DNA from: Phreatobacter sp.
Lineage (GTDB): Bacteria; Pseudomonadota; Alphaproteobacteria; Rhizobiales; Phreatobacteraceae
NCBI RefSeq assembly: GCF_016793595.1
Contig: NZ_JAEULY010000014.1
Span: 62,001 to 126,000 of the forward strand
Length of the DNA: 64,000 nucleotides
Direction: 5' to 3'
This document shows, one piece after another, positions 8,200-17,738 of this stretch. Made by a program: the position numbers and the translations under genes. The first letter of the stretch is position 1. Every line of letters starts with the position of its first letter. The notes beneath the pieces were generated by a model that was given only the letters and a program-made list of their open reading frames with translations, ran no database searches and was not told the DNA's origin.

Positions 8200-9849
8200 T
8201 CAGGCGGTGGCCTGAAGCAGGGAGCCGGGGCCGGCGAAGAGCCGCCTGCCGGGCACGGCGTCGAGCAATTCGCGCGTGTAGGCGTGGGCGGGGTTCGCGA
8301 AGACCTCGGCCGTTGCGCCCTGCTCGACGATCTCGCCACGGCGCATCACCACGATACGGTCGGCGATCTCGGCGGCGACGCGCAGATCGTGGGTGATGAA
8401 CAGCATGGCGAGGTTCATTTCCTCGCGCAGTTCCGCCAGCAGTTCGAGGATGGTGGCCTGCACGGAGACGTCGAGCGCCGACACGGCCTCGTCGGCGACC
8501 AGTACCTGGGGTTTCAGCGCGAGTGCGCGCGCGATGCAGATGCGCTGCCGCTGCCCTCCCGAGAACTCGTGCGGATAGCGGTCGGCGGCATTGTCCTTGA
8601 GCCCGACGCGGGCGAGCAGGCGCTTCGCCTCGGCCATGGCCTCCTGACGCGGCGTGCCATAGGCCATGGGTCCGCGGGCGATGGCATCACCAACCTTCTG
8701 GCGCGGATCGAGGGCGGCATAGGGGTCCTGGAAGACGATCTGGAGCTGGCGCCGCATCTGCCGCAGCGGCTCACCGCGCAGGGCGAGAAGGTCGGTGCCG
8801 TTAAAGTCGACCACGCCGCCATCCGGTTCGACCAGCCGCATGATCATCCGGCCGAGCGTCGACTTTCCCGAACCGGATTCGCCAACCACCGCGACGGTCT
8901 CGCGGGCCTTCAGAGACAGAGCCACCTTCTGGACGGCCGGCACGCGGCGCGGCGGCCGGAAGAAGCCCTGCCGCGTCACGAAGGTCTTTTCGAGGTTCTC
9001 GGCGACAAGGATCGGCGCGTCTTGAATGTCACGGGAGCGGGTTTCCACCGGTCGGGCGCCGGGGACGGCCGCGATCAGCGCCTTGGTGTAGTCGTGTCGC
9101 GGCGAGCGGAGCACGGCCTCCGCCGTCCCCTGTTCGACCACCTGGCCGTTGCGCATGACGACCACGCGATCAGCCATGTCGGCGACCACGCCGAAATCGT
9201 GGGTGATCAGCAGGACGCCCATGCCGCGCGCCCGTTGCAGGTCGCGGATCAGGCCGAGGATCTGCTTCTGGGTGGTCACGTCGAGCGCGGTGGTCGGCTC
9301 GTCGGCGAGCAGCAGCGCGGGATTGTTGGCCATGGCCATGGCGATCATCACGCGCTGGCGCTGGCCGCCCGACAGCTGGAACGGGAACGAGCGGACGATG
9401 GTCGCGGGCTCCGGCAGCCCGACCGCGGTGACGAGCTCGATCACCCGCGCATCGACGGTCTCGCGCGCGGGCGCGGGCGTGGCGTGGGTGACGATGGCCT
9501 CGGCGATCTGGTCGTCGATCCGCGCCAGTGGGTTTAGCGCCGACATCGGCTCCTGAAAGATCATCGAGATCTCACCACCGCGCAGGTCGCGCATGGCGGC
9601 CTCGTCGAAGGCGGCGATATCGCGGCCCTTGAAGCGGATCGCGCCGTTGGCGATCGAGACCCGCTCGGGCAGCAGCCGCAGGATCGCATGGGCGGTCATC
9701 GACTTGCCCGAACCGGACTCGCCGACGAGGCAGACGATCTCGTTGGCGGCGACCGACAGCGTCACCTCCTCCACCGCGTGGGCGCGGTCGGCGCCGCGCG
9801 GCAACGCTATCGACAGGTTCTCGACCGAGAGCAGCATGTCGTCCGCCAT
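8200..9849 (-). CDS. dipeptide/oligopeptide ABC transporter, fused double ATPase
   Basis: A 549-residue protein with two complete nucleotide-binding domains in one chain, equivalent to DppD plus DppF. Each half has a Walker A (GESGSGKS), a signature motif (LSGGQRQR and FSGGQRQR) and a Walker B with ADEP/ADEA. The C-terminal oligopeptide-transporter extension follows each half ([26 protein letters not shown]). The start ATG at 9849 shares its A with the stop of the upstream permease (TGATG), which indicates tight coupling; the open frame further upstream to 10014 is the permease gene read in another phase. It energises uptake through the two permeases. The second Walker B has Ala for the Pro of the usual DEPT (ADEAVSALD), a common variation. 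Confidence 0.93.
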   Translation of the reverse strand: MADDMLLSVENLSIALPRGADRAHAVEEVTLSVAANEIVCLVGESGSGKSMTAHAILRLLPERVSIANGAIRFKGRDIAAFDEAAMRDLRGGEISMIFQEPMSALNPLARIDDQIAEAIVTHATPAPARETVDARVIELVTAVGLPEPATIVRSFPFQLSGGQRQRVMIAMAMANNPALLLADEPTTALDVTTQKQILGLIRDLQRARGMGVLLITHDFGVVADMADRVVVMRNGQVVEQGTAEAVLRSPRHDYTKALIAAVPGARPVETRSRDIQDAPILVAENLEKTFVTRQGFFRPPRRVPAVQKVALSLKARETVAVVGESGSGKSTLGRMIMRLVEPDGGVVDFNGTDLLALRGEPLRQMRRQLQIVFQDPYAALDPRQKVGDAIARGPMAYGTPRQEAMAEAKRLLARVGLKDNAADRYPHEFSGGQRQRICIARALALKPQVLVADEAVSALDVSVQATILELLAELREEMNLAMLFITHDLRVAAEIADRIVVMRRGEIVEQGATAEVFANPAHAYTRELLDAVPGRRLFAGPGSLLQATA

Positions 9850-10685
9850 CAGTGCCTCCCAGACCGGGCGTTGCGCGGGTTGAGCGTGTCGTTCAGCCCC
9901 TCGCCGAGCAGGTTGATGGCCAGCACGGTCAGGAGGATCGCGATGCCGGGGAAGACGCTCATCCACCAGGCCTGACGGATCACCGTGCGTGCCGCGCCGA
10001 CCATGAAACCCCACGACATGGCGTTGGGGTCACCGAGGCCCATGAAGGACAGGGCGCTCTCGATCAGGATGGCGCTGGCGATGGTCAGCGAGCCCGTGAC
10101 GATGATCGGCGAGATCGCGTTCGGCAGGATGTGGCGCAGCACCACCTGCAACGGCGTCTCGCCCTGGCACGCGGCGGCCTGCACGAATTCGCGCCCGCGC
10201 AGGCGCAGGAACTCGGCCCTGGTCAATCTTGCCAGCGGCGGCCAGCTGACCACGCTGATGGCGACGATGACATTGACGAGCGAGGGGCCGAGGGTGGCCA
10301 CCAGCAGGATGGCAAGGATGAAACCCGGAATGGTCTGGAACAGTTCGGTGACACGCATGAGGAAGTCGTCGACGCGGCCGCCCCAATAACCGGCCATGGC
10401 GCCGATCAGCACGCCGATCAGCACCGCCGCGAGCGTCGAGGTGACGCCGATCGTGAGCGAGACGCGCGTGCCGTGGATGATGCCTGCGGCAACGTCGCGG
10501 CCGAGCGTGTCGGAACCGAGCAGGAAGCCGTCGGTCATCGGCGGCGCGAAGGGCCGGCCGACCATTTCCCACGGATCCTCCGGGTAGAGGACCGGCGCGA
10601 GGACGGCGAGGACCAGCACGACCAGCAGGATGGCGAAGCCGATCATGCCGCTCGGGTGCCGGGAGAAGGCGCGGATGGTGTCCAT
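9849..10685 (-). CDS. ABC transporter permease, DppC type
   Basis: The 278-residue inner-membrane protein has six predicted spans and an N-terminal OppC-type segment (residues 1-60). The EAA loop is near residues 185-200 (RAEFLRLRGREFVQAAACQGE). It ends in LGEGLNDTLNPR, typical of DppC. It is the third gene of a four-gene operon: binding protein, DppB-type permease (10 bp upstream), this permease, ATPase (1-base overlap). It pairs with the DppB-type subunit to form the channel for a peptide or another small cationic or glycosylated solute. The substrate class cannot be read from the sequence. Confidence 0.92.
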   Translation of the reverse strand: MDTIRAFSRHPSGMIGFAILLVVLVLAVLAPVLYPEDPWEMVGRPFAPPMTDGFLLGSDTLGRDVAAGIIHGTRVSLTIGVTSTLAAVLIGVLIGAMAGYWGGRVDDFLMRVTELFQTIPGFILAILLVATLGPSLVNVIVAISVVSWPPLARLTRAEFLRLRGREFVQAAACQGETPLQVVLRHILPNAISPIIVTGSLTIASAILIESALSFMGLGDPNAMSWGFMVGAARTVIRQAWWMSVFPGIAILLTVLAINLLGEGLNDTLNPRNARSGRH

Positions 10686-10695
10686 GAACCCCTCC

Positions 10696-11718
10696 TCAGT
10701 TCGTCGCGCGCGTGGTGACGCGCGGATCGATCAGCCGGTAGATGGCGTCGGTGACCAGGTTGAGCACGATGACCAGCACCGACATGACGAGGAAGATGCC
10801 GAGAAGCACCGGATAGTCGCGCTGCATCACCGCCTCGTAGGTCAGGCGGCCGAGCCCCGGCCAGGCGAAGACGGTCTCCACGACAACCGCGCCGCCGACC
10901 AGCGCGCTTGCCTGCATGCCGGCTATGGTGACGACCGGCAGGATGGCGTTGCGCAGGATGTGGCCCGTGATGATGCGGGACTGAGTCAGACCCTTGGCGC
11001 GCGCCGTCTTGATGAAGTCCTGATGGGCGACCTCGATCACGGAGGCGCGCATCAGTCGCGTGTAGATGGCGAGATAGATGGCGGCGAGGGATACGGCCGG
11101 CAGAACCAGATGGGAGCCGACGTCGAGCATGCGCGCGAACGGGCCCATGGTGACGCCGATGGTCTGGTAGCCGAAGGCGGGCAGCCAGCCGAGCTGGACG
11201 GAGAACAGCAGCACCATCATGAGGCCGAGCCAGAAGACGGGCATGGCGTAGAAGATGAGCGAGATGACGGTCAGCAGCGTGTCCGACCATTTGCCGGCGC
11301 GCAGGCCGGCCAGCGTGCCGAGCAGAATGCCCGAGAAGAGCGCGAGCAGGAAAGCGGTACCGGTCAGGAGCAGGGTCGCCGGCAGGCGCTCGAGGATCAG
11401 AGTCGAAACCGGCTGGCGCTGGCGGTAGGAAAAGCCGAGGTCGAGCGTGAGCACCCGCTTCAGGTGGGTGCCGAGCTGCACGATGACCGGCTTGTCCAGC
11501 CCGTATTCCTGGCGGATCTGCGCCAGCATGCGCTCGTCGGCGGCGCCCGTCTGGCCGGCCATGACCTGCGCGGGATCGCCCGGAGCGGCCTTGACCAGAA
11601 CGAAGGCGAAGGTGGCGATGACCAGGACCACGGCGACGAACTTCGCCGCCCAGCCCAGAATGGCGAGGGCCATCGCGATGCCGCGATGGCCCTTTGCGCC
11701 CAAGGCGGAAGTCGTCAT
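10696..11718 (-). CDS. ABC transporter permease, DppB type
   Basis: This 340-residue permease shows an N-terminal span, a long periplasmic loop with APGDPAQVMAGQTG and LGLDKPV-like features, and five further spans. The EAA motif is at SVIEVAHQDFIKTARAKGL. The ATG at 11718 overlaps the TGA of the binding-protein gene by 4 bases (ATGA); the open extension to 11916 lies inside that gene. It ends DPRVTTRATN, a usual end for this subunit. With the DppC-type partner it makes the transmembrane channel. Confidence 0.92.
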   Translation of the reverse strand: MTTSALGAKGHRGIAMALAILGWAAKFVAVVLVIATFAFVLVKAAPGDPAQVMAGQTGAADERMLAQIRQEYGLDKPVIVQLGTHLKRVLTLDLGFSYRQRQPVSTLILERLPATLLLTGTAFLLALFSGILLGTLAGLRAGKWSDTLLTVISLIFYAMPVFWLGLMMVLLFSVQLGWLPAFGYQTIGVTMGPFARMLDVGSHLVLPAVSLAAIYLAIYTRLMRASVIEVAHQDFIKTARAKGLTQSRIITGHILRNAILPVVTIAGMQASALVGGAVVVETVFAWPGLGRLTYEAVMQRDYPVLLGIFLVMSVLVIVLNLVTDAIYRLIDPRVTTRATN

Positions 11719-13304
11719 CCGAACTGAACCGCGCCGAAGGTCTCGTGGACGCCGATGCCGGACGTGATGACGTTCTTGAGCTTCTTGTCGTGGAAGGTCG
11801 GGTAGTCCTGCTCGATCAGCCAGACGACCGGGATATCCTCGACCACCATCTTCTGGACCTGCGAGTAGAGCGCCTGCCGCTTGGCGTCGTCGGTCGCCAC
11901 GGCGGCGGCCTCCCACAGCTTGTCGGCCTCGGGATTGGAATAGCCCTGCGTGTTGGAGAACAGCACGCCCTTGCGGATGTTCGAGGTGACATAGGTGCGC
12001 GACACGCCGAGCGCCGGATCGCCGAGCTGGTAGAGGAGATTGCTGGTCATCTCATATTCCCAGTTCGACACCTTCTGGCCCCAGCCAGCGACGTCGCTGC
12101 CTTCGAGCACCACCTCGATGCCGACCCGACCGAGCGACTGGCGAACGAACTCGGCGATGCGCTGCCAGATCTCGCCATAGGGCGCGACGAGGAACTTGAT
12201 CGTCACACGCTTGCCGCCGGCACCAGCCTTCAGGCCCATGTCGTCGAGCAGGGCGCGGGCCTTGTCGAGCGAATACTCGTATTTTTTGACGTCGCCGTCA
12301 TAGAAGCGGGTCTTCGACGAGATGGGGCCCGTTGCCTCCTTGCCGAGGCCGAAGAACACCCGGTTCTTCATCGCCGTCTTGTCGATGGCGTGGGCAACCG
12401 CCTGCCGGAAGCGCTTGTCGTTCATCGGCGCGACACGGTTGTTCAGCTCGATCCACAGATGGGGCGCGAACAGCTCGTAGCCGCGCGTGGTCATCTCCAG
12501 ATGCGGCAGGGCCTTGAGGCGCGCCACGTCGAAAAACTCAACATCGGTCCACTGGGTGAGCTGGACGGTCCCCTTCTCCAGAGCCACCGAACGGGAGGCA
12601 GCGTCGGGAATGATGCGGTAGATGATCTCGTCGAGATGCGGTTCACCCTGGCGGTAGTAGCCCTCGTGCCTGACGAGATGGATGTGGCTGCCACGCACCC
12701 ACTCCTTCAGCTTGAACGGGCCGGTGCCGATCGCCCGGGCATTGGCCGGGTTGTTGCGATAGTCGGCGCCGTCATAGATGTGCTTCGGCTGGATCGGCGT
12801 GGTCGTGCAGTCGAACGCCGACAGGAAGGGCGCGAAGGGCTCCTTCAGCGTGAACACCACGGTCAGCGGATCGGGCGCCTCGGCCTTCTCGACGCGCTGG
12901 AACGTGCCGCGCGCGCGGGGGTGGGTCTCCATCAGCATCTTGGTGCAGGTGAAGATCACGTCCTCGGCCGTGCATGGCTTGCCGTCATGGAAGGTGATGT
13001 TGGGGAACAGCTTGAACGTATAGGTCTTGCCGTCCGGCGAGACGGTCCAGGACTGGGCGAGGCCCGGCATCGGCTTCAGGTCGGTGCTGTAGCGCAGCAG
13101 ACCCTCGTAGATCTTGCCGCCGAGCGTCAGCGTCGGCTGCTGCTGGTTGATCGCCGTGACCAGCACGGGCGGCTCAGGCTGGATGATGGCGTTGAGCGTG
13201 CCGCCGCGCGTCTGGCCGACGGCGCGGGTGATGCCCCAGGGAATCTCGGCTGCACCTGCAACACCTGCCGCCGCCGCGAGTTTTGCGAATTCGCGCCTGT
13301 TCAT
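11715..13304 (-). CDS. ABC transporter periplasmic solute-binding protein (SBP family 5)
   Basis: The 529-residue precursor starts MNRREFAKLAAAAG, a twin-arginine-type signal followed by a hydrophobic stretch and a likely cleavage near residue 30. The mature part matches dipeptide/nickel-type binding proteins (YEGLLRYSTDLKPMPGLAQSW near residue 55, then YTFKLFPNITFHDGKP, and RQAVAHAIDK in the middle). It would capture the solute in the periplasm and hand it to the two permeases. It is the first gene of the operon, with the 242 bp upstream shared with the divergent AraC gene. The family also binds opines, glutathione, nickel and sugars, so peptide transport is only the default call. Confidence 0.92.
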   Translation of the reverse strand: MNRREFAKLAAAAGVAGAAEIPWGITRAVGQTRGGTLNAIIQPEPPVLVTAINQQQPTLTLGGKIYEGLLRYSTDLKPMPGLAQSWTVSPDGKTYTFKLFPNITFHDGKPCTAEDVIFTCTKMLMETHPRARGTFQRVEKAEAPDPLTVVFTLKEPFAPFLSAFDCTTTPIQPKHIYDGADYRNNPANARAIGTGPFKLKEWVRGSHIHLVRHEGYYRQGEPHLDEIIYRIIPDAASRSVALEKGTVQLTQWTDVEFFDVARLKALPHLEMTTRGYELFAPHLWIELNNRVAPMNDKRFRQAVAHAIDKTAMKNRVFFGLGKEATGPISSKTRFYDGDVKKYEYSLDKARALLDDMGLKAGAGGKRVTIKFLVAPYGEIWQRIAEFVRQSLGRVGIEVVLEGSDVAGWGQKVSNWEYEMTSNLLYQLGDPALGVSRTYVTSNIRKGVLFSNTQGYSNPEADKLWEAAAVATDDAKRQALYSQVQKMVVEDIPVVWLIEQDYPTFHDKKLKNVITSGIGVHETFGAVQFG

Positions 13305-13449
13305 CGCGCTGATCCCCTCGTTGTTGAGGCCCGCCCACGGAGGTGGGCCCGATGGCCGGATGTTCCTGTCCGGCCCTCGCGCGCGCTGGCGTCCGAGGGC
13401 CGAGAACTGTCGCAAACGGGCCTTCCTCTGAAGCCGGCACGATTCGTGC

Positions 13450-13463
13450 TTCCCATTTGGGAA
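13450..13463. promoter_or_regulatory. perfect palindrome between ABC operon and araC-type gene
   Basis: TTCCCATTTGGGAA is a perfect inverted repeat (6-bp arms, 2-bp centre) in the 242-bp divergent intergenic region. It is 146 bp upstream of the binding-protein ATG and 84 bp upstream of the regulator ATG. Its place suggests an operator used by the divergent AraC-type regulator or by another dimeric repressor. AraC-type proteins more often use direct repeats, so the assignment is uncertain. Confidence 0.4.
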
Positions 13464-13546
13464 TAGCGCCATCTTGCGGTCGCTGCCGGTCTGTGACGAG
13501 ATCGCCGCCTGCACATCGCAACCGCATCGCGTCAGGGAGCCGCGGC

Positions 13547-14437
13547 ATGGCCCAGTCTTCGGCAAGTGCGCCGGCCGCAAGAGGTCCGGGGCGCAGGACG
13601 GCCCGCTCGGCCGCCCTCGTCAGCTATACGGGCCACCGGGCCAGCGGCCAGCAGGCGGCGGCGCTGCAGGATGTGCAGCGCCCCGTGGTAGCGATGGCCG
13701 CTGAATTCGCCAATGGCGAAGTCGGCACACGGCACTGCCACCGCCGGGCGCAGTTCCTCCATGCCACGTCGGGCATCATGACTGTCATCACCGACGAGGG
13801 GAGCTGGGCGGTCGCACCCCAGCACGCCCTGTGGATTCCGCCCGGCCTGATGCACCAGACCCGATGCTGGGGTCCGGTCAGCCTTCGCACGCTCTATGTC
13901 GAGCCGGATGCCGCGACCGGGCTGCCCGCGACCTGCCAGCTCATGACGCTCACGCCGCTGCTCGCGGCCCTTGTCCAGGAGGCCGTCGCGCTGCCGGTCG
14001 AATACGACCCCGTGGGCCGCGCGGGACGGATCATCGACCTGATCCTCATCGAGATCGGGCGCGTGCCGGTTCTGGCCAGCAGCGCGCCCATGCCGAAGGA
14101 CCGGCGGCTCGCCCGCATCTGCGAGGCGATCCTGCGCGACCCCGGCAACAACCACGATCTCGACCACTGGGCGCGCCACGGCGGCCTTGCCCGCCGTACG
14201 CTGACGCGGCTGTTCCGCTCCGAGACGGAGATGAGCTTCACGCAATGGCGCCAGCAGGTGCGGCTGATGGAGGCGCTGACCCGCCTGACGTCCGGGGACA
14301 GCGTGACCAATGTCGCGCTTGATCTCGGCTATGACAGTCCGAGCGCCTTCACCGCCATGTTCCGGCGCACGATGGGGCTGTCGCCACGCGACTATCTGCG
14401 CTGGGGCGATCCTCATGACGGCGATCGACACGACTGA
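13547..14437 (+). CDS. AraC-family transcriptional regulator with cupin-like sensor
   Basis: The ATG at 13547 has a CAGGGAG site upstream. The 296-residue protein has an N-terminal cupin-type domain (HCHRRAQFLHATSGIMTV near residue 55, then WAVAPQHALWIPPGLMHQTRC) and a C-terminal double HTH (residues about 195-290) ending with the family signature DSPSAFTAMFRRTMGLSPRDY. It is divergent from the ABC operon, so it may control that operon in response to the transported solute. It could equally control the flavoprotein gene that follows. Confidence 0.85.
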   Translation: MAQSSASAPAARGPGRRTARSAALVSYTGHRASGQQAAALQDVQRPVVAMAAEFANGEVGTRHCHRRAQFLHATSGIMTVITDEGSWAVAPQHALWIPPGLMHQTRCWGPVSLRTLYVEPDAATGLPATCQLMTLTPLLAALVQEAVALPVEYDPVGRAGRIIDLILIEIGRVPVLASSAPMPKDRRLARICEAILRDPGNNHDLDHWARHGGLARRTLTRLFRSETEMSFTQWRQQVRLMEALTRLTSGDSVTNVALDLGYDSPSAFTAMFRRTMGLSPRDYLRWGDPHDGDRHD

Positions 14438-14545
14438 CCCATTCTGGCCGGCGCACGACAGTCCACGTCCCGCACGATGAAGTCCTGTGACAGGCGCGGT
14501 GCTATTGGAGGCTGGCGGCTCGACAGCCGCCGCGAGGAGCAAGCC

Positions 14546-15169
14546 ATGAGCGACGGCATCAGCGTCATCACCGATACGACCGCCCTGCGTCAGACCTACG
14601 ACCCGCCTGTCGAGATGGCCCGCAAGAAGGTGCTGGACTATCTGGATCCGCATGCGCGGCGGTTCATCGCCATGTCGCCCTTCCTGACCATAGCCAGCAC
14701 CAGCGCGGCGGGAACGGACTGTTCCCCGCGCGGCGACGAACCGGGCTTCGTCCAGGTCGTCGACGACCGGACGATGCTGCTGCCGGACCGGCGCGGCAAC
14801 AACCTGCTCGACACCATGCAGAACGTGCTGGAACATCCCCAGATCGGCCTGCTCTTCCTCGTTCCGGGCCTGAACGAGACGCTGCGCGTCAACGGGAAGG
14901 CGAAGATCGTGACCGATCCGGCGGTGCTCCAGTCCATGGCGATCAAAGGCAAGATCGTCCCCGCCTCGGCGATGCAGATCGCGGTGGAGCAGGTCTATTT
15001 CCACTGCGGCCGCGCCATCCTGCGCGCCGATCTGTGGAACCCGGAGAAGAAGGTCGCGCGGGAGGATTTCCCGATGCTTGGCACGGTGCTCGCCGATCAG
15101 ATCAAGGGCTTCGATGCCGATGCCGCCAACAAGCGGCTGGAGGTCGCCTATACGACGAACCTCTACTGA
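14546..15169 (+). CDS. pyridoxamine 5'-phosphate oxidase-type FMN-binding protein
   Basis: This 207-residue protein matches the PPOX-class FMN-dependent family that NCBI names after DR_2398/MSMEG_1061. It shows a central barrel with FLTIASTSAAGTDCSPRGD near residue 45, the RRGNNLLDTMQNVLEHP phosphate/FMN contact near 85, and LFLVPGLNETLRVNGKAKI. The ATG follows a GAGGAGC site. It is a probable flavoenzyme, perhaps F420- or FMN-linked, with unknown substrate; it does not have the residues that would make it PdxH itself. It lies 108 bp downstream of the AraC gene and may belong to its regulon. Confidence 0.8.
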   Translation: MSDGISVITDTTALRQTYDPPVEMARKKVLDYLDPHARRFIAMSPFLTIASTSAAGTDCSPRGDEPGFVQVVDDRTMLLPDRRGNNLLDTMQNVLEHPQIGLLFLVPGLNETLRVNGKAKIVTDPAVLQSMAIKGKIVPASAMQIAVEQVYFHCGRAILRADLWNPEKKVAREDFPMLGTVLADQIKGFDADAANKRLEVAYTTNLY

Positions 15170-15281
15170 GGTCCGGTGCCCGGTCCGGGCGCTGCTTAGT
15201 CGGCTTGTTGCCAGTAATTTGCAACAAACCTTGCGAAGTGACCGAACCTGTGGCAGTCGTCCCGCAAGCAGCTGCGGGACG

Positions 15282-16706
15282 ATGAGCATGGCCGGTTCAG
15301 CAATACGTCGCTCCCGGCTTGTCCCCGGCTTCACTCTGGTCCGGGGCGCGGTTCGCTGCTGCATTCTCGTGGGCGTCGCCGCATGCATGGTCGGCATGCC
15401 GAAGCCTGTCTCCGCGGATCAGGCCGAGTATACGCCCGCCGGCCTGCCCGTGCCGTCCTTCGCCACCAGCCTTCCCGCCAATGGCGATCCGATGGGCTAT
15501 CGCCGGCTGCTCGCCGAGCGCGGCATCAACTATCACTTCGTCTACACCAACGACATTCTCGCCAACATGGCCGGCGGCCATCGGCGCGGTGTGATCAATC
15601 AGGGCAAGCTGGACATGGCGCTGCAGCTCGATCTGCAGAAGCTGATCGGCATCCAGGGGCTCACCTTCTTCTCGAACGTCTTCGTCATCCACAATACCGG
15701 CCGCATCCGCCGCGACTATGTCGGCGGCATCAACACGATCGCCGCGATCGAGGCGGTGCCGACGGTCCGCCTGTCGGAACTGTGGCTGGAACAGAAACTG
15801 GGCGGCGATCTCGCCAGCGTCCGGCTCGGCCAGCTCGCCGCGGATGTGGAGTTCTTCTTCTCCGGCCTCAGTACGCTGCTGCTGCAGAGCGACTGGGCGA
15901 CGATCGCCGCCACCAATACGCCGAGCGGCGGACCCGCCTATCCGCTAGCGACGCCGGGCGTCCGGCTGAAGATCGATCCGGCGCCCAACCTCTCGCTGCT
16001 CTTCGCGGTGTTCAACGGCGATCCCGCCGGACCCGGACCGGGCGACGAGCAGGTGCGCAACCGCCATGGGCTCAACTTCCGTGTCCAGGATCCGCCTCTG
16101 CTCCTCGCCGAGGCGCAGTTCCGCACCAACCGCGCACCCGGCGACACCGGCCTCTCCTCCACCGTCAAGGTCGGCGGCTGGGCGCATTTCGGCCGCTTCA
16201 ACGACCAGCGTTTCGCCAATGACGGCACGCTGATCGCAAACCCTGCCGGGGCCAGAATCCCGCTGACGCGACGCGGCAACTGGGGGCTCTACGGCGTTGC
16301 CGAGCAGCAGATATACCGCCCGGCCGGGGGCGACGCCGACAGCGGCATTTCTGTCTTCGGTCGCGCGTCGGTCAGCCCCTCGGACCGCAACCTCGTCAGC
16401 TTCTACGCCGATGGCGGCATCGTCTTCGCCGGCATGATCGCCAGCCGGCCGGATGACAAGTTCGGCTTCGGCGTCATCTATTCGCGCTTTTCGGACAGCG
16501 TGCGCGCCTTCGACCGGGATGTCGCCGCCTTCACCGGTCTGCCGGTCGTGATCCGCGACTACGAGCTCAACATCGAGGCCACCTATCTCGCCCAGATCCG
16601 GCCGGGCCTGACGGTGCAACCGGTGCTGACCTATGTGATCCATCCGAATGGTGATCGCAGCCGCAACGCGGTGGTCGGCGGCATGCGCACGATGGTCCGC
16701 TTCTGA
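15282..16706 (+). CDS. OprB-type carbohydrate-selective porin
   Basis: The 474-residue protein has an N-terminal positively charged and hydrophobic signal region with a probable cleavage after VSA near residue 45. The body alternates short polar turns with strands, as in outer-membrane beta barrels, with the OprB-family pattern (GGHRRGVINQGKLDMALQ near 100, then LSELWLEQKL and RLGQLAADVEFF). It ends with Phe (TMVRF), the usual outer-membrane signature. It should form a passive channel, perhaps for sugars or acids taken up by the neighbouring TRAP system. The start may be ATG 15282 or ATG 15288. Confidence 0.82.
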   Translation: MSMAGSAIRRSRLVPGFTLVRGAVRCCILVGVAACMVGMPKPVSADQAEYTPAGLPVPSFATSLPANGDPMGYRRLLAERGINYHFVYTNDILANMAGGHRRGVINQGKLDMALQLDLQKLIGIQGLTFFSNVFVIHNTGRIRRDYVGGINTIAAIEAVPTVRLSELWLEQKLGGDLASVRLGQLAADVEFFFSGLSTLLLQSDWATIAATNTPSGGPAYPLATPGVRLKIDPAPNLSLLFAVFNGDPAGPGPGDEQVRNRHGLNFRVQDPPLLLAEAQFRTNRAPGDTGLSSTVKVGGWAHFGRFNDQRFANDGTLIANPAGARIPLTRRGNWGLYGVAEQQIYRPAGGDADSGISVFGRASVSPSDRNLVSFYADGGIVFAGMIASRPDDKFGFGVIYSRFSDSVRAFDRDVAAFTGLPVVIRDYELNIEATYLAQIRPGLTVQPVLTYVIHPNGDRSRNAVVGGMRTMVRF

Positions 16707-16876
16707 CCGGGCGCCAGTCCCGCGCAAATAGCGATATCGGGACGACCCGGCCGCGTTGAAGATGCCGCCGTCGCGGCGCGGCCGCTCGCGCGCCACCTTG
16801 CGGCGATGCGCCATGGGTTCGTGGGAATATTTGTGTGGCGGGCCGTTTCGGGCGCAATGCAAAAGCAATTGCCAAT

Positions 16877-16888
16877 CTGATATATCAG
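16877..16888. promoter_or_regulatory. candidate GntR operator
   Basis: CTGATATATCAG is a perfect 12-bp palindrome 26 bp upstream of the GntR start. FadR/GntR-family regulators commonly bind short AT-centred dyads like this and control their own gene and a linked TRAP operon. No second copy is visible in front of dctP. Confidence 0.55.
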
Positions 16889-16914
16889 GTGTACCTCACT
16901 CGCACGGGGGACGA

Positions 16915-17643
16915 ATGCTCACCATCGTGCGATCCAAGGACCCGCGCTGGCCACGCGGTCTGACAGCTGCGGCCGCGATCCATGGCGCTCTCCGGGACGA
17001 GATATTGTCGCTGAAGCGCGAGCCCGGATCGCAGATCAGCGAGAAGGACATCGCAGCCTGCCATGGGGTCAGCCGCACACCCGTCCGGGAGGCGCTGCTG
17101 CGCCTCGCGGAGGAAGGGCTCGTCGATATCGTTTCCAAGTCGGGCACCTACGTCTCGCGCATCCCGATGACGGACCTGCCGGAGGCGATCACCATCCGCG
17201 GCGTGCTGGAGCAGTTCGCCGCGCGGGAGGCGGTGGCCCGCGCCAGCCGCAGCCAGCTGATTGAGCTTGGGGCCATCGTCGCCCGGAGCCACGAGGCCGC
17301 CGAGGCGGGCGACACCGAGGCCTTCCACCGCGCCGACGAAGCCTTCCACGAGGCGGTCGCGGCTGTCGGCCGTCATCCCGGCGTCTGGGCACTGGTCAGT
17401 CAGGTCAAGTTGCAGGTGGATCGGTTTCGCCGCCTGACGCTGCCGATCGCCGGGCGCATGGCGCGCGTCGTCGCCGAGCACGAGGCGGTGCTGAAGGCGA
17501 TCGAGGCGCGTGACGCCGATGCCGCCGCCGCCGCCATGGCCAGCCATATCGCGGGACTGCAGGTCGGGCTGGACGACGTCCGCCGGTTCAATCCGGACTT
17601 TTTCCTGGAGGACATGGCGCGGCCTGACCTCATGCGGGCCTGA
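16915..17643 (+). CDS. GntR-family transcriptional regulator (FCD/FadR subfamily)
   Basis: The 242-residue regulator has an N-terminal winged helix with the recognition segment DIAACHGVSRTPVREALLRLAEEGLVD near residues 44-70. A C-terminal all-helical FCD domain follows with FHRADEAFHEAVAAVG and a late VAEHEAVLKAIEARD. His and Asp residues here are of the kind that bind a metal and carboxylate ligand. The ATG at 16915 follows GGGGGACGA. The TRAP genes begin 95 bp downstream on the same strand, so it is likely to regulate dctPQM in response to the transported acid. A palindromic site lies just upstream of the gene. Confidence 0.88.
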   Translation: MLTIVRSKDPRWPRGLTAAAAIHGALRDEILSLKREPGSQISEKDIAACHGVSRTPVREALLRLAEEGLVDIVSKSGTYVSRIPMTDLPEAITIRGVLEQFAAREAVARASRSQLIELGAIVARSHEAAEAGDTEAFHRADEAFHEAVAAVGRHPGVWALVSQVKLQVDRFRRLTLPIAGRMARVVAEHEAVLKAIEARDADAAAAAMASHIAGLQVGLDDVRRFNPDFFLEDMARPDLMRA

Positions 17644-17738
17644 GGCCCGACCATTCGCCCGCCGGCAGAGCGGGACGCAGAAACAGCGGCGGCAGAACCG
17701 CCGGATATCGAACGGAAACGGGTAGGGAGGATTACCCA

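Noticed and set aside
11715..13580. Longer start for the ABC binding protein at 13580
   Set aside because: The twin-arginine signal begins at 13304; the upstream residues overlap the divergent regulator gene.
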